DNA from: Ophiura sarsii | Lineage: Eukaryota > Echinodermata > Ophiuroidea > Amphilepidida > Ophiuridae | Length of the DNA stretch: 64,000 nucleotides | Direction of reading: 5' to 3' | Assembly (NCBI GenBank): GCA_035610835.1 | Contig: CM069455.1 | Span: 36,301,278-36,365,277, forward strand | Shown here: positions 21,541-34,354 of the stretch, one piece after another | How the letters are laid out: the number at the start of each line of letters is the position of its first letter | Numbering within the stretch: position 1 is the stretch's first letter | Program-made: the position numbers and the translations under genes | Notes under the pieces: model-generated | Seen by the model: only the letters and a program-made list of their open reading frames with translations | The model's database searches: none | What the model was told of the DNA's origin: nothing

Positions 21541-23153
21541 TAATGTGATGATAACGGTGTATATATAATTGTTATTCATGCAGATGTAAATAATAGAGCG
21601 GCGTGTAAGAATATTCATGGTATTTGTGTCTTAATATGAGTGAGGAAGCATGGCGAAATGGTCTGTTTTCGGGCTAGGGCACTCACCATATTGTTACTAT
21701 GTATACGTATTATAACCAGGCATATGCTATTGTAGAACCTTTATTTTACAGGATTGTTTAATGGTGTTTTGCAAGAATTGATATTCCGGTGATAAAACAA
21801 TAACAAAACCACTATTTTCCTTTCCCCTAGAGGTGGCGTGAACAAAGAGACTAATTGAAGATGTGTTGGCCAATTTATACTTGAGCATTTTAATAAAAGT
21901 ATACATTTTCGGAAAGGAAATGAGTCGGAGAATCCCATTTTCATTTTTGACCAAAACCACTGTTTTGCCTCAATATTTTACTGTCAATGTAGCAAATTCA
22001 GTTCTAGTAAAAAAAAATCATCATGCAGGAGTCTATGACCCGATTCTGACGTCACATTTCCGACAGATCAAGTCCGTCAGTTCGAGTCATTAGTCTGCCC
22101 ATGAAACACCTAAAAATTCCAGCTACTTATCATCTGGTGTTGAGAACGAAAGATTATTTTCAAATTGTTTGATTACCTACACAGATAAACTTTCACTACA
22201 CTCTCAGAAAAAAAGGTGCGACTTAGAACCTTAAAGGGTTCTTCAGCTTGTCCTCTATTTAGAACCCTCGAGGGTTCCCCCTGAGAACCATTTGTTAATG
22301 GTTCTTCAAAGAACCCCCAAGAAAGGTTCTTAAAAGAACCCTAAATGGTTCTTCAGATTTGTCCTCTATTTAGAACCCTCATGGTTCCTTGAGGAACCAT
22401 TCATGTAGGGTTCTTCAAAGAGCCCCCAAGAAAGGGTTCTAAATAAAAACCTTAAATGGTCCTTCAGATTTGTCCGCTATTTAGAACCCTCATGGTTCTA
22501 TCAAGAACCCTCTGAAAGGGTTCTTGAAAGAACCTAAAAAGGTTCTTCAGTTTTGGCATGTATGCCGAACCCTTAAGGTTCTATTAAATGTTGAACAAAC
22601 TGACTGTGAATCTGACTAGATAATATTTACAAAATACAGAATCAATGGTGTTAAATTAATAAAATATCAATAAAGAAATAAAGTAGAAAGTAAATATTTG
22701 TAATTTTTTACACAGTACCGTTTATTAACAGGGTTACAAAACAATTATTACATTGCGAACTCATTTATTAAGATGTACGTATGCAAATTTCAGCATTTCC
22801 GATAAGTCTACCAAAAACCCCATTCTGCCCAAATAAGGGTTCTTTCTGGAACCATCTCACTACATAGAACCTTTTTGCGGTGTTAAAGAACCCCTAACAA
22901 ACCTTTTTAGAACCTTTAAAGGTTCTTTAGAGAAACATGGTTCTGCCAAGAACCATTTACCATTTCAAGAACCCCCGCTAGAACCCTTTTTTCTAAGAGT
23001 GTATAATAAAAATTGTCAGCGTTTTAAATGTTGATCAAGATGTACAGTGGCGTAGTCAGATAGGGTGGTGAGGTAGAGGGGGGTGCGATCGATATTGACT
23101 GTCGGGTCGGTTGAGATTGGCACTGTCGGTTCATTTGACAAGAGGAATCATGG
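21541..23153. repeat. Local segmental duplication P, copy 2 (interrupted)
   Basis: Second copy of 20316-21150, expanded by an 803-bp TA-flanked element inserted at 22199-23001. The spacer between the copies (21151-21540) holds no recognised feature. Confidence 0.88.
22199..23001. mobile_element. TA-flanked MITE with internal AGAACC/GGTTCT subrepeats
   Basis: TA lies at 22197-22198 and 23002-23003. The terminal inverted repeats are of the form CACTCT(T/C)AGAAAAAA(G)GG. The related duplication copy has uninterrupted sequence at about 21013, with a single TA. Within the first 350 bp there are about three subrepeats of about 110 bp built from GAACCCTCATGGTTC-like palindromes. No coding capacity. 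Probably mobilised by a Tc1/mariner-type transposase. Confidence 0.88.
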
Positions 23154-23483
23154 AATTACGACGGTCGGTCAAAAGTACACAGATGGAAGTTTTTCGCGCG
23201 CTACGTGCACATGTGTCCACAAAATGGAATATTATGTTTTAGTACAAGCTTCTTTAAAGCCGATATAAATTATATACATGTACAGGGTGACCCAAACAAA
23301 TGTTAACACTCCGGGCACATAAGATATCTTAAAAGGACAAGAACAGACGGGTATTATCTTGATGTATTATGAAAGCTGAGTAAATAAGCTTTCATTTGCA
23401 TTTTATTGCGTTCCAATTGGTTATTTAGAACGGGAGATATGCTTCAGCAAACATGGGGAAGCAAAATCGGCAAAAACATGATA

Positions 23484-23947
23484 CAGGCTGTATCAAAATG
23501 ATTTGTACTCTGATATGTTCCATTTTCAAAAAAGCATCTGATATTGATCTGATAATCTGAAGATAATTGGCTGTTGTTTCTGACCGCTATTGTCATTCAA
23601 ATGAAGATCGACGTAATCAAGGTTTTACTCGCAGCAACGCAAATTTAATAGGTTCACTGCACAAACTCTTTATAAGTAGTGAATATTTGAGTGCAGTCAG
23701 GAGGAACTTTGAATTGTGCGCTTCAGATCTAACGTTTCGATGAAAATGATAAAAACACCAATATTCCTTTAAAAGCTTGTAAATTCTGAAAAAAATGTTC
23801 GATTGTCGTAAATCCAAATTCTTAGAAAAGATGAAACTTCAATAATTTTGCATATAGAAGCAGAATGGTCTAAATGGTTCGTAACATATCAAAATAAATT
23901 CTGAAAAACTGATCAGACCACGGTACAAATATTTTTGATACAGTCTG
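23484..23947. mobile_element. 464-bp TA-flanked MITE
   Basis: The terminal inverted repeats are CAG(G/A)CTGTATCAAAA, continuing imperfectly to TTTGTAC, with TA at 23482-23483 and 23948-23949. Inner parts are also partly complementary. No open frame of note. Confidence 0.78.
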
Positions 23948-23956
23948 TAGCATTTT

Positions 23957-24346
23957 TCATATTAGAGATATTTAAATCATAAGAAAGCTAAAACTGTGCT
24001 GATTGCAGAACTGTTTCGATCATTTTTCTACGATCACTACAAAAAAGTTATAAGTGAATGATGATTGTGATGTCATCAAAAGCTTCGAAACAAGAAATCA
24101 TAAAAACAAGCCCAAAAAGTTACATAATTCAATAAAATAACATTACAAGGTTAATAATAAAAGTGACTCAAGTAAGTTTTTGAAGGTGACATTTCATGAA
24201 AGATGATGACACAAAGTATTGGAAACTAATTTTCTTTAAACAACGATTTTTTTTTAATTTTAATCTTTTTTGATTTTTAATTTTACCCATAATCCCTAGT
24301 TCACATTTTGCGACATCCGACGGATTTTCACAGATTGCATCACACC
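23957..24346 (-). repeat. Opposite-strand copy of the 446-bp MITE family
   Basis: Reverse complement of the interior and one end of 4835-5280 (for example CATAATCCCTAGTT, GATCATTTTTCTACGATCAC and TTTTCACAGATTGCATCACA). It is more diverged than the two copies in the tandem array and lacks a clear second terminus. Confidence 0.8.
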
Positions 24347-24354
24347 CAAAGTGC

Positions 24355-25640
24355 ATTTTATTAACTATTTGCATGTATCTGACACCTTGGTGATAGTTAA
24401 CCAAACCGGACTCATACCGTTTGTCTGTTTCCATCAAAAACGTCCTAGAGTAGGTACGTGTTGTCTCGTTCGGTTACTTGTATCCCGAACCCATTTGATT
24501 TATGTCCTACTTTGAATATTTGAAGAAATCAGTGCATCCCGCAATAAAAATGAACATTGTTGGTAGCAGCATATTGTCTGTTGTTTTCCTATGTTAAATT
24601 TTTCATAAAATGTGGTAATAATAATAGACATAGTAATAGTTGGAGGTAGTCTCGCAATTGGGACCTGTACCGGCTTCTTAACAAGAAAGGTAGCCCTCCC
24701 CTCGTCATATGCTTTCCAAGCAATTTTAAGTTTGCCCTTATAACCATTGAAACGACGAAGTCGTATCACAATCCGTAAATGCGTGGAACATTCAAGGGGC
24801 TTTGGACTTCGGTTCTCCTCTTTACCCATACCGAACACTATCCATATACATGTATTATGTTGTATCATGGAATGTGAGGTAAGAATAAGCTTTACCATAA
24901 GTTGTGCTTAACTGTAGTATCTGTCTGGGATTGCTTAAGTGTTGACCTAACCAGATTATCAAGGAACAAATAAATGCATACATTGACTATCAATGGGATA
25001 GTAAAAAAAGAAAGGCCCTCTGTCGTTTTTCAATCAAAGCATCTGCCAAATTGTTTGGGTAAGATTCTGTTATTTGTCATTCTACTGCCGCAACAGACGG
25101 AACTTTAAGAGCAACTGTACATTCGCATAGTTGTCTGGTAGATTGTGCTATTTGTCACTGGTTTCCTGTGTGGATGTTCGAAGTAGAGGTGGCCTTACAT
25201 TGCTAAATTTAATCTTGGTGGGAAATTGGAAAACCGTAAGGCATGACTGTGATTCCGTTAGGACATGTTACTCCAAAATTATTTCCATGATGCAGCTCGT
25301 CCAGTAATGGCTTTGAGCTATACTCCATTTGGCCATCTCGAGACAGTGACGTAACCGCGTATTCTACTAATTGCATCACATAACGCGCGCGCATACTCGC
25401 GGCGCTGGCGTACAGACACCAGCGTTGAAAGGCGGAAGATACACACGCGTGCGTAAAAGCTGCGCCTGTTCAGTTACGTCACTGTCTCGAGATGGCCAAA
25501 CAGAGTATAGCAGGTAACGAATCATATTAGATATCATATTTATAGGTTGAGAATAGAAAGTTTCACACTGTATTAATTTCAAAACACACTTCATCAAGCA
25601 TTAGTGTTATTCATTACAGCGGCCATTTGGATAGCAGCCA
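24355..25640. repeat. Local segmental duplication Q, copy 1
   Basis: Matches 26766-28050 through blocks such as GTAGGTACGTGTTGTCTCGTT, TGGAGGTAGTCTCGCAATTG, GTAGAGGTGGCCT and GCAGGTAACGAATCATATT. It carries a 187-bp TA-flanked MITE not present in copy 2. Frames in it are broken between the copies, so I infer no gene. Confidence 0.9.
25321..25507. mobile_element. 187-bp TA-flanked foldback MITE
   Basis: TA lies at 25319-25320 and 25508-25509. Terminal inverted repeats of about 35 bp contain TTTGGCCATCTCGAGACAG and TGACGTAAC. Duplication copy 2 reads straight through with a single TA near 27938, giving the empty site. The interior is unusually GC- and CpG-rich (ACGCGCGCGCATACTCGCGGCGC). Confidence 0.93.
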
Positions 25641-26765
25641 TCTTTTAATATTGTGGTTGTATGTTACATAGCATTATCTAGTGTATATAAACATAAAATT
25701 AAACTACCGTACGTTCTAATTTTGGGACTTCACGTATAAAATCGTTGTATGACAATAGTAATACATAATGTCACAGTAGCCGCGATGTTGGATTCAAACA
25801 TTAACTTGAGACAACCGACAAAGCATATCCTTCTAAGATAATTCCACTGATGTAATACTCCCTTCCAGTATTTAGACTGTACTTAACAACATTATATTGC
25901 CTTTTGCAACAAGTCATTTTTTGGGGAGCGGCCATCTTGGATTATTATGACTTCTGACATGAGCACCACTTCTACAATCACGTGTCATAACCTAAAGAAG
26001 AATATATCATCATGGTTTCATTGTATCCGACAAGTAAACGTAATGGCCAAAAGTGCCCTTAAAAGCGATTCCACTAGTGAAGTCGCATATCGAATTTACG
26101 TTTATATACCGTATACAAGGACCAACGTTGGCACGAATCTTCATAAGGTCAAAACAATTAATTTTGAAAGGGGCTCATTTAAAGGGCATTAAGCATGTTA
26201 AGAGATGTGGTGGAGGCAGCGCCCTCAATTGCAAAAAATATATGATAAAAACTGGGATTTGTATATTTTTACAATTGTATTACATGTATGAACTTACACC
26301 TATAAGGATTAAGAAAAATCAGCCCTCTTTGTACTACAAAACGTCGATTCAAAAATGCTGATCTCCGCTAGATCAGCATATTACGTCAGACAGTATCCCT
26401 GCAGTACGTGTGATACATATCGCGAACCATATTTGCATAGAGGGCGTTTTTCAATAAATAGCGATGGTATTGTTTTATTCAAGTTTTGCTGTATTTTTGT
26501 TAGTTGAAACAACAATAATGGCAATTTTTAATGTTCATCTTGAATTCTGAAGTAAATAAAAAATAAATAAAAAATGTCAAAACCACTTAGTGTCCCTTTA
26601 ACAGATGATTGGAACCTATAGGATAACAGCTAAAATAAGATAGACCAATGAGAGCATCTTTATTCGTGATGTCTCACTGTTTGGCCCATGAATTATATTT
26701 ACAAATGCCAGTGCATTCATAATTTATAAGACATGCAGATGCACATTGAACATTTTCATCTGCAT
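25641..26765. other. Spacer without recognised genes
   Basis: AT-rich. Open frames near 25947-26361 have no recognisable domain, splice support or conservation inside the window. Confidence 0.4.
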
Positions 26766-28050
26766 ACAAATTTAATTAACTCTCTGCATGTAATGTATAT
26801 GACACCTTGGGGATAGTTAACCTACCCGGACTCCAATCACCGTTTGTCTGTTTCCATCCAACATGTCCTGGAGTAGGTACGTGTTGTCTCGTTTGGTTAC
26901 TTGTAGCCCATATACCAATCTGATATATTACCCGCTTTGAATGTTGTTGAAGTGTATCCTGCAATAATGATGAACTTTGTTGGTAACAGCTGTTGTTTTC
27001 CTATGTTGAATTTTCTATAAGAAATGAAGATAATAATAAATCAATTTGTGATTTGTTACTGTCCAAAAGCAGAGTGATCGATGCGTGACCAGAGCAGTAA
27101 TATAAAGAGGTAATAAACACAATTTACATTGGCTACACTGCTACACTGTGTAATAATAATAAACATAGTAATTCCTTTGTTGGAGGTAGTCTCGCAATTG
27201 GACCTGGGCTTCTAGTATTATACAAAAAAGGTAGTCCTCAACTCGTCGTATGCTTTCCAATCACATACTGTTGCCCTTATAACCATTGGACCGACGAAGT
27301 CGTATCAAAATCCGTAAATACGTGGAACATTCACAGGGCGTTGGACTTCGATTCTCCTCTTTACCCATGACGACCGCTATCTATATCTGTTGTATCATAG
27401 AATGTGAGGAAGGAATAAGCTTTACCATAAGTTGTGCCTAACTGTAATCTTTATATGAGATTGCTTAAGTGACATAACAATATTTTCAAGGAACAAATAA
27501 TTGCATACATTAACTATTGATGGGATAGTAAAAAAGAGGAAGTCGCTCCACCCAGATCTAACAGATTCGACCCCTCGTTGTTGCCATAAGTGCCATCTCT
27601 GTGTGCAGTACATGAAGTATACGATGTTTGTTCACTATCGTTCTTCAATTAAAGAATCTGCCAAATTGTTTGGGTATGATTCTGTCATTTGGCATTCTGA
27701 TACCGCAACAGACGAAACGGTTTTGACATTCGCATAGTTGGCTAGTATATTGATCTATTTGTCACTGTTTTCCTGTGTGGATGTCCGAAGTAGAGGTGGC
27801 CTCATCCGAGAACCTCATACTTCTAAATTTAGTCTTGATGGGAAATTAGAAAACCGTACGGCATGACTGTGATTCCGTTAGGGCCTGTTACTCCAACTTA
27901 TTTCCACGGAGTAGCCCAACCAATAATGACTTTAAGCTAGCAGGTAACGAATCATATTAAATATCATATTCGTTTTGAGAATAGAAAGCTTCACATGCTG
28001 TATTTCCAAACAAATGTTATCAAAGCATTCAGTGTTATTCACTGCAGCGG
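26766..28050. repeat. Local segmental duplication Q, copy 2
   Basis: Second copy of 24355-25640. It has about 125 extra bases at 27027-27152 bordered by AATAATAATAA-type sequence and lacks the 187-bp MITE. Confidence 0.9.
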
Positions 28051-28812
28051 CCATTTTTGATTGTCTGATTGAATCATGGTCGAATCCGTGAACTTTATGA
28101 TGTTCTTACTACATGACTGCTTTAATTATGCAATAGTTGCCTAATTGGGCCAACTTTAAACTTTTAGGCATTTGAAGTGAATATTAGGAACCTTTCGTCA
28201 GGCGAAATTTATGGCAACTCCGTATTCAACCAACCGTGGAATTTAGAGGTAGCGAAGTTAAGCGAAGTGCTTGTTTTCTACAACGACTTGACATTGTTGT
28301 TGTGTAAAGCTATCGGCTAAAACATCAACGTAAACTGTGTAGTTTAAATAGGAGTCGCTCTTCTGTGAAAGGAGAGTAATGCAAGGTGTGTGAAACCAGA
28401 CTAACCGTTCGAATTAGGACTATAACGCAATGACCAGTTTTATGCTTGGATTTATTTCTTTGGTAAGTATCAATTTTATTACTCTAGTATAGAAATACCT
28501 GTACGGGACGACATACCGATATCAGAGTAAAATTGGATATGATTTTGATTTTGTTATCTTTAAAAATCCTCTTCGTCTTGACATGTTGCTGTAGAAAGAC
28601 TATGTGTAAAAGTCTACAAACTACTAAGGTTCCTGAATCTTTTCGATTGAGAAATGGAAATTACACGCAATGGTTTTAGAACTGGAAAATCCCAGGGAGA
28701 ATCCCCTTGCAGTTCGTCAAATTAAGTTTTTTTGTTTTATGCTTTTGAAAGTTTACGATACTTTTAACTTCCCGATAATATCATATAAGCCTACATTGTG
28801 CTGCTCGTCTTC

Positions 28813-29571
28813 GTATACCGTGTATTTCACTGTCACACAATCGAACAACACCCTCTGATACTTCGCCTTGCGCAAAACCGCTCACATCCGAGAACCGACC
28901 AATACACGGATTACTTGCATTGGATTTGACCTTTCGACCTCCATATACTGTTACACTGTGATCCATCCAAACATTGAATGCATACGTAATGAGCAATTTG
29001 TTCGCGTGGGGTTCAAAATTAACCAATGGCAGACACGATAAGTACGAAGTATATGAATATTTATATACCGTCTTCGCAGAGAGAAGAATCTTGCTCACTT
29101 TGATAATTTCAAAATGGCGATTTTCTGGCACTGTATAGCCGCCGTTTCAGTCTAAAATCACACTTTAGTAGTAATCTTTGACATTGGTCCTCGCCCAAGA
29201 TATTTTCCTGAGATATATAGCTACAATTCCGCATATGTGACTATTTCCATGCTATTTCCTATCTTTCAATATCGTGTAATAAAAAACATTTTTACGTCTA
29301 AATAGAGACAAATAATTTGATTATTTTTTACGATAACTAGAAACAGCCACCGAAATATCACCTTCACGTGTTTCTAGATGTACAGACAGCAAATTCAACA
29401 TTAGCGCGTTATGAAGGGGTGTGATACTATCGTGACGCATAAAAAGCATCGTCCCTAGTAATCCCTAGTGTTCTTTTGTAAATCCAATGCCTTGTATTTG
29501 GTCGGTTCTCGGATGGGAAGTATCAGAGGGTGTTGTTCGATTGTGTGACAGTGAAATTATACAAGGTATAC
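28813..29571. mobile_element. 759-bp element with about 85-bp terminal inverted repeats
   Basis: The ends start GTATACC and continue TTTCACTGTCACACAATCG, CCTCTGATACTTC and CATCCGAGAACCGACC; the right end is the reverse complement. No transposase. A related copy on the opposite strand occupies about 59950-61700, showing that this is a family. The target duplication is uncertain. Confidence 0.85.
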
Positions 29572-29599
29572 CTAACATTGTGTTAATCCTGTAAATTAG

Positions 29600-30045
29600 T
29601 GCTTCCCAATAATGTATCTTAGCTGATGAACATTCTTAATTCAATTGTATGATGTGTCATACAGATTTCATCCAAACATAGTGGATTAACAAAGAAAAAA
29701 AATCATATACAAATGTCCCATGAAATAATGCGTGTCAACGATAGTGTTCGTAAATCGTCATATATTACGAATTTGTTGACTAAGTATTAGTAAGTTTCTC
29801 ATTATATTTCACAATATTCAACTTACATGTACATTAATATAGTTGCCGATGGTAGTTTTGTCTGTTGAATTGTAAATGAAAAGAAAATGAAAAGAAAAAC
29901 AGCTACACAATTTGATTTTCGCCATAGTTACTAGGTGAAGCATGACTATCAGTGCATTGATACAAAATTTGACACTTAAACCGTTATAGTTAAACTATAG
30001 TTATAGGACTTGGTAAATATTGTATGCACTACGTGCAGCACAGAC
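29600..30045. repeat. Local duplication S, copy 1
   Basis: Shares an ordered set of blocks (GTATCATACAGATTTCAT, ATGTCCC.TGAAA.AA, TTCGCCATAGTTA, AGCATGACT.TCAGTGC) with 30345-30770. It is considerably diverged. No gene seen. Confidence 0.8.
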
Positions 30046-30344
30046 CGACGGGGGAAGTATTATACCCAAGTCAATTAATCGCCATTCTTTCTAGCAAAGA
30101 AAACAATGTGTCCTTGAGAGTTTGACACCAATGCACCATTTCATGTAACAACAACATTTTCAAATATATTCTTACATGGTACTGCCATTACCGGGTCCTG
30201 ACACTTTTCAAAACAGATATTCAATGTACCCGCAATGTGTTCGACGTATATAATATCCGTCATTCGTCAATTAGAGTATAAATTCAATTGATGTGCTTTT
30301 GATTTCTTAAGCTACTTATAACTTTCCGATGTGATAGCTATACA

Positions 30345-30770
30345 ATGCCATATGGTGCTAACCCTGTGATTCCAAATATTGTAAATTGGCTGTTGAACAT
30401 TGATCATTCAATTTGTAAAATGTATCATACAGATTTCATAAAAACATAATGAGTCAAACGAATACTCTGTTTTGTTTATATCAACATGTCCCCTGAAAAA
30501 ATAAATGTCAACGAATTACGTATTACGCATCTGTTGAATTATTATTAGTAATACTCTCATTATATTTCAAATTCGTCCACTTGCATGTACATTTAGATAT
30601 GTAATTAATGGCAGTGTTGTCTGTTAACTTATAAATGAAAATATATGAACATAAAATCAGTTCAATCATTTGATATTCGCCATAGTTAATATAAGCATGA
30701 CTGTCAGTGCTCTGATAAAAGAATCGACATTTGAATCTTTAATTCAAAGCAAAATAGGTAGGACTTGAGT
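30345..30770. repeat. Local duplication S, copy 2
   Basis: Second, diverged copy of 29600-30045. No coding sense. Confidence 0.8.
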
Positions 30771-31011
30771 TGTATACGTGTACTATACAGGTGAATAAAA
30801 CAAACTTGCGCATGGATTGAAAAGGCCCTTTGCCGAGGCCCTTTGACATTGATGAATATGCTACAGTGCAATAGGCCATACACCTCCCGAACAGACCAGT
30901 CAAGTGATTGGGCCATGGTTTACCTGAGACCAATATACCTAAATTATCGCATTGCATTATTGGTTATACTTTCCAAAAAGGAAAGATTCCTGACCAAGTT
31001 GTCGTACCGAA

Positions 31012-31375
31012 CTAAGCGCTAGAATATAAAACATATAAAAAACTATACATGGATAAAGAAAACAAGTTTTGAAAAGCCACTGTGAACAAATGAGTCTTTA
31101 AGGATTTATTAAACTGAATTTCAGTATCTGCGCTCTTCACATGAAGAGGAATATCATTCCAAAGTTTAGTGGCAAACACAGCGAAGGAGTGTTGACCATT
31201 AAGTGGACGCTGAAGGGCAGACACGGCGCGATTGAGTTGACTAGAACGAAGATTACGTGAGGGTGTATATTGCTTAATATGATTTTGACGCAGAAACCAT
31301 GGTAACATGATGACATTTAACATTTAAAAGTAACATTTTATACGCAATGCGATATTTGATAGGCAGCCAGTGCAT
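31012..31375 (-). mobile_element. C-terminal fragment of a CR1/L2-like LINE reverse transcriptase
   Basis: The minus strand encodes HWLPIKYRIAYKMLL, then YTPSRNLRSSQL, then FAVFATKLWNDIPLHVKSA and FNKSLKTHLF, followed by a stop. This HWLP..R..YK..LL / Y.PSR.LRSS / A..LWN.LP / F...LKTHLF order is the typical C-terminus of CR1/L2/Rex-type non-LTR retrotransposons. Part of the segment between HWLP and YTPSR is shortened, and everything N-terminal of it is absent, so it is a dead 3' remnant. Confidence 0.82.
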
Positions 31376-32040
31376 TTCACGGAGAATCAAAGTTATGTAC
31401 TTGATGTTTGAGAGGAAGAGTGATTTATTTAGTTGCAGGGTTTTTACTTCTTTGAAGCTTGATTATTTGCAAATCTGAAATGCCTCGTAAACGACTGTTA
31501 CATTATTCGAAACGACATGTGTTAAAGGCGTGTTCAAAAATGTCTGTTGATTTTATGTCAAGAAACTGTCCAATAATGTCCAATACGATAACGAGCAAAT
31601 GAAACAGATCGGCAAACATCTTATACAAAAATGTTCATTTTCAAATCACTTTGAACAATGATTCCTAAATTGAGAGCACTCTTCACTAAAAGACAAACTC
31701 AAGTCACAGACAAATGTGCCTTGAGTCAAGTCAAGTCTTTTTCGATTTACCTCAAGTCAAGTCCAGTATAATCAGATTCACATACCTTTAATAAACTATC
31801 CTCAACCCCCTGTAAACACCCCTGTAAACAATAAATAGAATATTCAGAATGAATTGCCGGTGACCAATGTCTGACGATCATTGCCTTATTGGCATGAAAC
31901 TCAGAGTAACGACTCCCTATCTCGGAAGGACTAAACTTTGATTTTTTACAAAGCTATCCCGTTTGGGATTGAGCATTTTTATTCAAAAAAGATGTTCTAG
32001 CCATGAAATCGTGTCGATTCATGAAGTTATGCTCGGTGTA

Positions 32041-32285
32041 TTTTACGGTCTTTATTAATTTATTTCACGCCAGTATGTCCGAGTCTATATTTTATGTATT
32101 CAACACTTACTCGGCTGGTATCATTTGCTCCATCCTCGCGTGAATTTGATTGAGCACACAACACAATCCCCTGTGGTCTAGTGGATAATCCTATCGCCGG
32201 GAATGCGGGAAGGACTTGGCTGGAGACAATGTATTTTTAAGGTCTTTGTTAATTTAATTCACGCCAGTTTGTCCGAGTCTGTTAT
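32041..32285. repeat. Pair of 50-bp direct repeats bracketing a tRNA-like segment
   Basis: TTTCACGCCAGTATGTCCGAG at about 32063 and AATTCACGCCAGTTTGTCCG at about 32254 lie in longer similar blocks (GTCTTT(A/G)TTAATTTA upstream, TCTATATT/TCTGTTATATT downstream), 190 bp apart. Confidence 0.75.
32168..32220 (+). repeat. tRNA-Glu-like 5' half (SINE-like relic)
   Basis: CCCTGTGGTCTAGTGGATAA resembles the start of eukaryotic tRNA-Glu, including a good A-box. The 3' half and T-arm are not present, so it is not a functional tRNA gene. Most likely a tRNA-derived SINE head. Confidence 0.4.
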
Positions 32286-32392
32286 ATTATCTAATTATAT
32301 AAGATTATGAGGTAATATAATTATATTTAACCTGTACCTGCATTATTGCTTTATTGAGTTAACACCGCTTATCATTGTCTTCCCACACATCT

Positions 32393-32460
32393 GGATCGTT
32401 CGCTCAGTTGATAGAGCGCCGGTCTAGAGTTCCTGAGGTGCCAAGTTCAACTCATGGATC
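32393..32460 (+). repeat. tRNA-like SINE head
   Basis: It has a perfect D-arm (GCTC..GAGC around AGTTGATA), a weak anticodon arm CCGGT-CTAGAGT-TCCTG and a T-arm-like CCAAG-TTCAACT-CATGG with one mismatch. The acceptor stem does not pair, so a working tRNA is unlikely. It looks like the polymerase III promoter part of a SINE. Confidence 0.5.
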
Positions 32461-32696
32461 AGTGGAGATCATATTCATTCAGTAACTATAGCCATTTGAC
32501 CATTCTTATACAGGAACGACAACACAATAATATGTAACTAACACAATGGGAGACCGTGTCATTGACAGGTATGTATTATTAAAGAACTTTATTCTCTATT
32601 ACATTACACTTGTGTATAGACTTGTGTAGACCTATATTTATATACATACTTATGCTATGAACTACAGCCTACCTAAAGGATGTACTCACCTAACAT

Positions 32697-34341
32697 AAAC
32701 TGCGCCAATTAAGTATCTATACACTTACAAATGGTCAGATTTATCGGAACTTGAAATAGTATGCAATATAATAATTACTTAATTCGATTCATGGTTAAAT
32801 TCTGCCCCTTTTGACACCTCTTTTGTTGCGCTACGATGTTGTTTGGCGGATTTATGGGCACTTAAGGTCGAATTCAAAAGTTGCAAAAGCTCCTATTCAC
32901 CCTAATTCCAGAAGGGAACTCATACAAGCATCACACACAGACCAAATCAAGACAAAAGACACCAATTTGTTCTGTTTACTTAACCATGACAATTAATGAT
33001 TGAATAATTATTGATTTATGTCTCCCATCTCTGACCCTTTTGATATGTTATTGACAATTAATGCTGATGGTCATCGCAATCGATTTATCTAACACGCGAC
33101 ATACAAATCATTTAAAAAAGGCGGGCACAAATGCTGATCTTATTCGTTGCTTGAATAGGGCTTATGGTCACAGGTCACTAATAGGTATATTTCAAAAAAT
33201 CCTTAAAATCGTGATACGTGTCTCTATTTTAAATAGAAGTTGTCAAAAAATCATAACATTTTTGGTATAATATTAAAGACAATTTATCCAGCTACCGAAT
33301 AAAAAAATATTAAAGCCACATGTCTAGCAACAGTGAAGTTATCAATCTAAACGTCGAGTGAGTCAAGGGTGGAGCGGAAAACTAGAACTTTTGAAATTGA
33401 TGCCATTTTAAAAGTATACATAGGAAAGTTTTCAAACTTCTCATATGTGTTAATAACATGTGCCTGCTGCTATGAATAATAATATTGAATTGTTATCTAG
33501 ACTAGAAAACTAGAATATGATGTTTAATTCAGGGAGTGTTTTAATGTAAAAAATACACAGTTTTATTCATTTTATTGATTAAACAATGGCCAAATCGCAG
33601 TCTCTCTATTTCATTTGTGTGACTCTTCGGTCCTTTTCTACCCTGGGTAGTAAAACATTTAACTAAAACAGCCAGAAGTGTTTCTTCACAGAATTGTTCA
33701 TAGATTTATGAAAAATTTGCTATTTAGATCTATTTTGGACCACCCTGTATTCAAAATAAAAGGAACTTTAATGATATTCATGTAGTTCATTTTGATAACC
33801 ATTTTCCTTAAAATTAAATAGTCCATGCTAACTAAATTTCATAGAATATTATATACAAACCTTCATTTTATGCATTATTTCATCATCATTTTAGACACCC
33901 TGTACTTTTCCTGTGTAACTTTTTTATGTTCCACCCTGTAAAAATGTTACACACCCTGTATAATTTGATTCTTTTTTGCAAAAATGAAAAAACCTTGAAT
34001 CATAAGCTTTCCAACAATATATAGTTTGTGGGTCATTAAGTATGCAAAACTTAAGTTTTGTCCCGTTTAATCAGAATTGATGCATTTCTCAACATTATTA
34101 GAAGTGAAACATTTTTTGGACCAGTTTGTGACTTCTGACCTTTTGCAACTTTTGAATTCGACCTTAAGCCACACAAGTGCCCATAAATCCGCCAAACAAC
34201 ATCGTAGCGCAACAAAAGAGGTGTCAAAATGCGCAGAAGATAACTGTGAATCGAATTAATTAATTATTTGTTTGCATACTATTTCAGGTTCCAATAAATC
34301 TGACCATTTGTAAGTGTTTAGATACTTTATTGGCGCAGTTT
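32697..34341. mobile_element. 1.65-kb foldback element
   Basis: The terminal inverted repeats start AAACTGCGCCAAT and continue GTATCTA.ACACTTACAAATGG. They match in patches for about 200 bp, including a very well conserved block TTGCGCTACGATGTTGTTTG at 32825 against its complement near 34200. The interior is AT-rich, and several CACCCTGTA phrases (33740-33960) may derive from other element ends. No transposase frame; no clear target duplication. Confidence 0.85.
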
Positions 34342-34354
34342 AGTAGCCTACATT

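Noticed and set aside
28431..28466. Short frame starting ATG (MTSFMLGFISL) directly before a strong GTAAGT donor, as a signal-peptide first exon
   Set aside because: Only 12 codons, no promoter evidence, and its phase 0 exit does not match the phase needed by the ankyrin exon; a chance donor is as likely.
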